DNA of 64,000 nt from Lewinellaceae bacterium (GTDB lineage: Bacteria; Bacteroidota; Bacteroidia; Chitinophagales; Saprospiraceae). Shown here piece by piece: positions 61,394-64,000 of this stretch (the first letter of the stretch is position 1; the number at the start of each line of letters is the position of its first letter). The stretch spans positions 2,714,501-2,778,500 of the forward strand of contig JACJYK010000001.1 in assembly GCA_020636135.1 (NCBI GenBank). The letters are read 5' to 3'. The notes below the pieces were generated by a model, which was not told where the DNA came from, made no database searches, and worked only from the letters and a program-made list of their open reading frames with translations. The position numbers and the translations under genes were made by a program.

Positions 61394-61963
61394 TTGCTTA
61401 TATTTCGGTCCATTAAATTCAGGTTCCATCCGTTGAGGTTGAAGGTATCAGGCATATTTCTATTGATCAGCCTAGCCGCGCCACTGGCTACGTCTTATAC
61501 CTTTTATTACCTGCAAAAGTGGGTCATCCGTAAAGAAGTCAAGACAAAGATCCTTGCCGGCATGCCCAAAGATTCTCTCGTCTGTCTCAAGCTGGGTAAA
61601 GTGGAAGCCAGGCTGGCTCTGGACTGGGAATACGATAAAGAATTCACCTATCAGGACCAGAAGTATGATGTGATCGAGACCATTGATTTGGGAGACAGCA
61701 TCGCATATTGGTGTTGGTGGGATCACAAGGAGACGCATTTATCCAGAAGGCTGGACAAATTATTGGAGCTGGCAAATTCCAGCAACCCCTATCAGCAGAA
61801 AAGCCAAAAGCGACTTGTTCAGTTCTTCAATTCGCTTTATTGCACTGAATTGCCCTACTACACTACAAACCAACCAATCTATCAATCCACTCTGCTCATG
61901 ATGGACTCACTGTTTACCTGCTGGAGTTCAAAACCATTGACTCCCCCACCACAGTCGGTGTAA
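61394..61963 (+). CDS. Hypothetical membrane-anchored protein
   Basis: The 189-residue product has one hydrophobic helix near the start (about residues 18-40, VSGIFLLISLAAPLATSYTFYY); the rest is a soluble domain with alternating charge (LKLGKVEARLALDWEYDKEF, YQDQKYDVIETIDLGD, YWCWWDHKETHLSRRL). No family is recognised. It lies 79 bases before the TonB-dependent receptor in the same direction. Genes of this size before metal receptors are common in Bacteroidota, so co-transcription and a metal link are possible but unproved. Confidence 0.65.
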   Translation: MLIFRSIKFRFHPLRLKVSGIFLLISLAAPLATSYTFYYLQKWVIRKEVKTKILAGMPKDSLVCLKLGKVEARLALDWEYDKEFTYQDQKYDVIETIDLGDSIAYWCWWDHKETHLSRRLDKLLELANSSNPYQQKSQKRLVQFFNSLYCTELPYYTTNQPIYQSTLLMMDSLFTCWSSKPLTPPPQSV

Positions 61964-62042
61964 GACAATAATGGTATTAAGAGTCTGCCTCCCATACAGA
62001 GGCGGGCTAGAGTTGTTTTGTCTAACACAAACTTTTTTCATC

Positions 62043-64000
62043 ATGAAGAACTTTTTCATATATGCATTGGGCATTATGGCATCTCTTTCGATCCATGCCC
62101 AAACAAATTCATTATCAGGTAAGATCGTAGATCAAAATACCCAGTTGGCACTCCAGGGTGCAGATATTATCACGGATGATGGCAAAGGGACAACCTCGGA
62201 TCACCATGGAGAATTCAGCCTGAGCTGCCACGGGTCTTCCATCACGGTTACCATCTCTTACATTGGTTATGAATCCCTCCGGAAGACATTTGCCTGTGGT
62301 GCCGGAGAACAGATCACCATTGGTTTAACGCCGGGAATGCACAACATCAATGGAGTGGAAGTGACGGCTTCCGCTTTACCAAAGAATACCCTGGCAGACC
62401 AATACAGGCCTCTGGCAACGCTGGACAAAACCGACCTGAACAGAGGTACCGGTCTCTTCCTTGACGATGCCATCAACTCCAATATTCCCGGGGTAACCAT
62501 GGAACGGAGAACCCATTCTGCCGGCCAGCAAATCAGTATCCGGGGGTATGGCAATGGCATTGGATTCCGTGGAGCCAATAATAATTTTGATATGCAGGGG
62601 CTAAAGGTTTACCTCAATGGCATTCCCATTACGGACGCTGAAGGAGTAACTGCCATGGATGATATTGATTTTGCGTCTCTGAATAATGTTGAAGTTTTGA
62701 AAGGGCCTGCCGGCACCCTTTACGGGCTGGCTATCGCGGGTGTGGTCAATATGCAAACTCAGCGGGCTCCTAAAAATTCATTCACACTGGGCCAGGATGT
62801 GCTGGCTGGAAGCTACGGCTTGTTGCGTACAACGACCCGTCTGGCCATTGGCGGAACGAACTCTTCTTTTCTCGTCAACTACGGCCATCAGAATTATGAT
62901 GGTTTCATGGTTCATACGGCTTCTCATAAGGACTTTGTCAATGTCATGGGCGATTTTGATCTCAATACCAGGCAAACCCTGACCACCTATTTTGGTTACA
63001 GTGACAGTTATGATGAGCGCAATGGTGAGCTAACCATTGACCAGTACGAATCCTTCGACTATTCGGGAAACAGCAGATACATTGCTAACAATTCCCATTC
63101 GGCCGCGAGGACCTATCGTGCCGGCATCGGACATACCTATACCTTTAACCGGCATATCGCCAATACGACCTCATTTTTCGGATCAGGTCAAAGTCTGGAC
63201 AATAGTTCTGCTGGCGGATGGACGGACAAGTATCCCCTGAATTACGGACTGCGTTCAGTATTCAATACGGATTTTGCCATTAATGAAAGCCTTCGATTGA
63301 CGGGAATCACCGGACTGGAATTGCAAAAAATGAATGCCCAAACCATCGGATACGGCATGGGGGCAGATAGCACCAATTTAGGCGGTTACAACATCATCAC
63401 CACCTTGCGGTCCGATCAGGCGACAACGAACAGCACCTCCTCGTACTTTACCCAGTGGACACTGCATTTACCTGCTGATCTTAAAATAAATGCCGGCATC
63501 GGCATCAGCAACATGTCAATCCGTTTGGAAGACCGCCTGTGGGGCTTGTCGAACAACCATCCTTCCAATAAAAAATTACCAACCTATGCCACCAAATACA
63601 CCGCCCTGGTCTCACCAAATGTGACCATTCAAAAAGGATTTGGCGAGGCAGCATCGGTATACGCATCTTACTCGGTGGGCTACAAAGCTCCGGTCAGTTC
63701 AAATGTCCTGATCTCAACCACCGGGCAGTTAAACACCGGACTCAAACCGGAGCAGGGTACGCAACTGGAAATCGGGGTTACCGGCAATCTGGCAGACCGC
63801 AGGATGTACTATTCGGTCGCATTGTTCCAGACCAATTTCAAGGATAAATTCACCACCCAGACCGTGCAAAACCCGGATAACACAGCAACGCTGTATTCCT
63901 ATATTGTCAATGGCGGCAAATTGGATAATAAAGGGCTCGAACTGCTTCTACGCTATGACCTGATCTCTTCCGGGGATGGATTTATGCGTTTACTGAGGCC
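62043..64000 (+). CDS. TonB-dependent receptor, C-terminus beyond window edge
   Basis: ATG at 62043 (MKNFFIYALGIMASLSIHAQ signal) opens a frame of 652 codons that runs off the right end. After the signal comes a carboxypeptidase-regulatory-like domain (about 22-100, LSGKIVDQNTQLALQGADII, TISYIGYESLRKTF). The plug follows (about 115-240, TDLNRGTGLFLDDAINSNIP, QQISIRGYGNGIGFRG, NGIPITDAEG, VEVLKGPAGTLYG) and then barrel strands. No SusD partner lies upstream, and the plug has FecA-like words, so it more likely imports a siderophore, metal complex or other small ligand than an oligosaccharide. The substrate cannot be told. Energy comes from TonB-ExbB-ExbD. Confidence 0.93.
   Translation, partial: MKNFFIYALGIMASLSIHAQTNSLSGKIVDQNTQLALQGADIITDDGKGTTSDHHGEFSLSCHGSSITVTISYIGYESLRKTFACGAGEQITIGLTPGMHNINGVEVTASALPKNTLADQYRPLATLDKTDLNRGTGLFLDDAINSNIPGVTMERRTHSAGQQISIRGYGNGIGFRGANNNFDMQGLKVYLNGIPITDAEGVTAMDDIDFASLNNVEVLKGPAGTLYGLAIAGVVNMQTQRAPKNSFTLGQDVLAGSYGLLRTTTRLAIGGTNSSFLVNYGHQNYDGFMVHTASHKDFVNVMGDFDLNTRQTLTTYFGYSDSYDERNGELTIDQYESFDYSGNSRYIANNSHSAARTYRAGIGHTYTFNRHIANTTSFFGSGQSLDNSSAGGWTDKYPLNYGLRSVFNTDFAINESLRLTGITGLELQKMNAQTIGYGMGADSTNLGGYNIITTLRSDQATTNSTSSYFTQWTLHLPADLKINAGIGISNMSIRLEDRLWGLSNNHPSNKKLPTYATKYTALVSPNVTIQKGFGEAASVYASYSVGYKAPVSSNVLISTTGQLNTGLKPEQGTQLEIGVTGNLADRRMYYSVALFQTNFKDKFTTQTVQNPDNTATLYSYIVNGGKLDNKGLELLLRYDLISSGDGFMRLLR

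Noticed and set aside
62043..64000. SusC-type glycan receptor
   Set aside because: No SusD gene is seen beside it in the window, and the plug words are closer to siderophore or small-ligand receptors.

Overview
The window looks like a chromosome segment of a free-living, polysaccharide-degrading member of the Bacteroidota, probably close to Saprospiria/Saprospiraceae. The evidence is a Por/type IX secretion sorting tail on a huge fasciclin-repeat protein, many lipoprotein signal peptides, a TonB-dependent receptor, TAnnTTTG-type promoter elements, almost no Shine-Dalgarno sites, and a tmRNA whose tag ends in YALAA. The exact genus cannot be read from the sequence alone.

Layout. 1-900 is the N-terminal part of a secreted GH5 endoglucanase, cut by the window edge. 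1000-4900 is a decayed Rhs/YD-repeat toxin locus on the minus strand: a YD-repeat fragment peppered with four palindromic insertions, then two copies of the RHS core joined to different C-terminal tips, each followed by a small candidate immunity gene. The second tip carries a one-base frameshift. 4900-5820 holds a 52-residue lipoprotein and low-complexity repeats. 5821-10470 encodes an outer-membrane protein and an eight-domain FAS1 protein. 10800-21250 is mostly housekeeping and metabolism: a serine beta-lactamase-like hydrolase, Sua5, a GH95 enzyme, a DUF389 membrane protein, tryptophanase, PurC and a saccharopine-dehydrogenase-like enzyme. The tmRNA gene lies at 22.3-22.7 kb, followed by a GH42-like enzyme, PEP synthase, and a Nudix-type (AraR-like) regulator divergent from a GH127 beta-L-arabinofuranosidase.

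31.9-39.1 kb holds an ECF sigma factor with an unusual membrane/beta-barrel partner. It is followed by a compact operon (SMP-30 lactonase-like lipoprotein, amidohydrolase, SBF-family transporter, RidA, SelA-like PLP enzyme) in which the enzymes carry Sec, lipoprotein or Tat export signals. This suggests a PLP-dependent catabolic pathway outside the cytoplasm, and it is the most unusual system in the window.

40.5-52.9 kb is a carbohydrate island: GH28, GH106-like, esterase, sulfatase, GH35/DUF5597 and GH140 genes with two paralogous outer-membrane proteins but no SusC/SusD pair. With GH127, GH95 and a sialate-O-acetylesterase elsewhere in the window, the inventory fits pectin breakdown, possibly rhamnogalacturonan II. 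The GH140 gene is interrupted by an in-frame TAG.

52.9-64.0 kb carries a disordered basic-tail protein and an ArsR-SRPBCC-DoxX-DUF4256-YdeI series led by a promoter overlapped by two matching operator palindromes. These are followed by a CPA2 cation:proton antiporter, a sialate-O-acetylesterase, a gene remnant, and the start of a TonB-dependent receptor that runs off the right edge.
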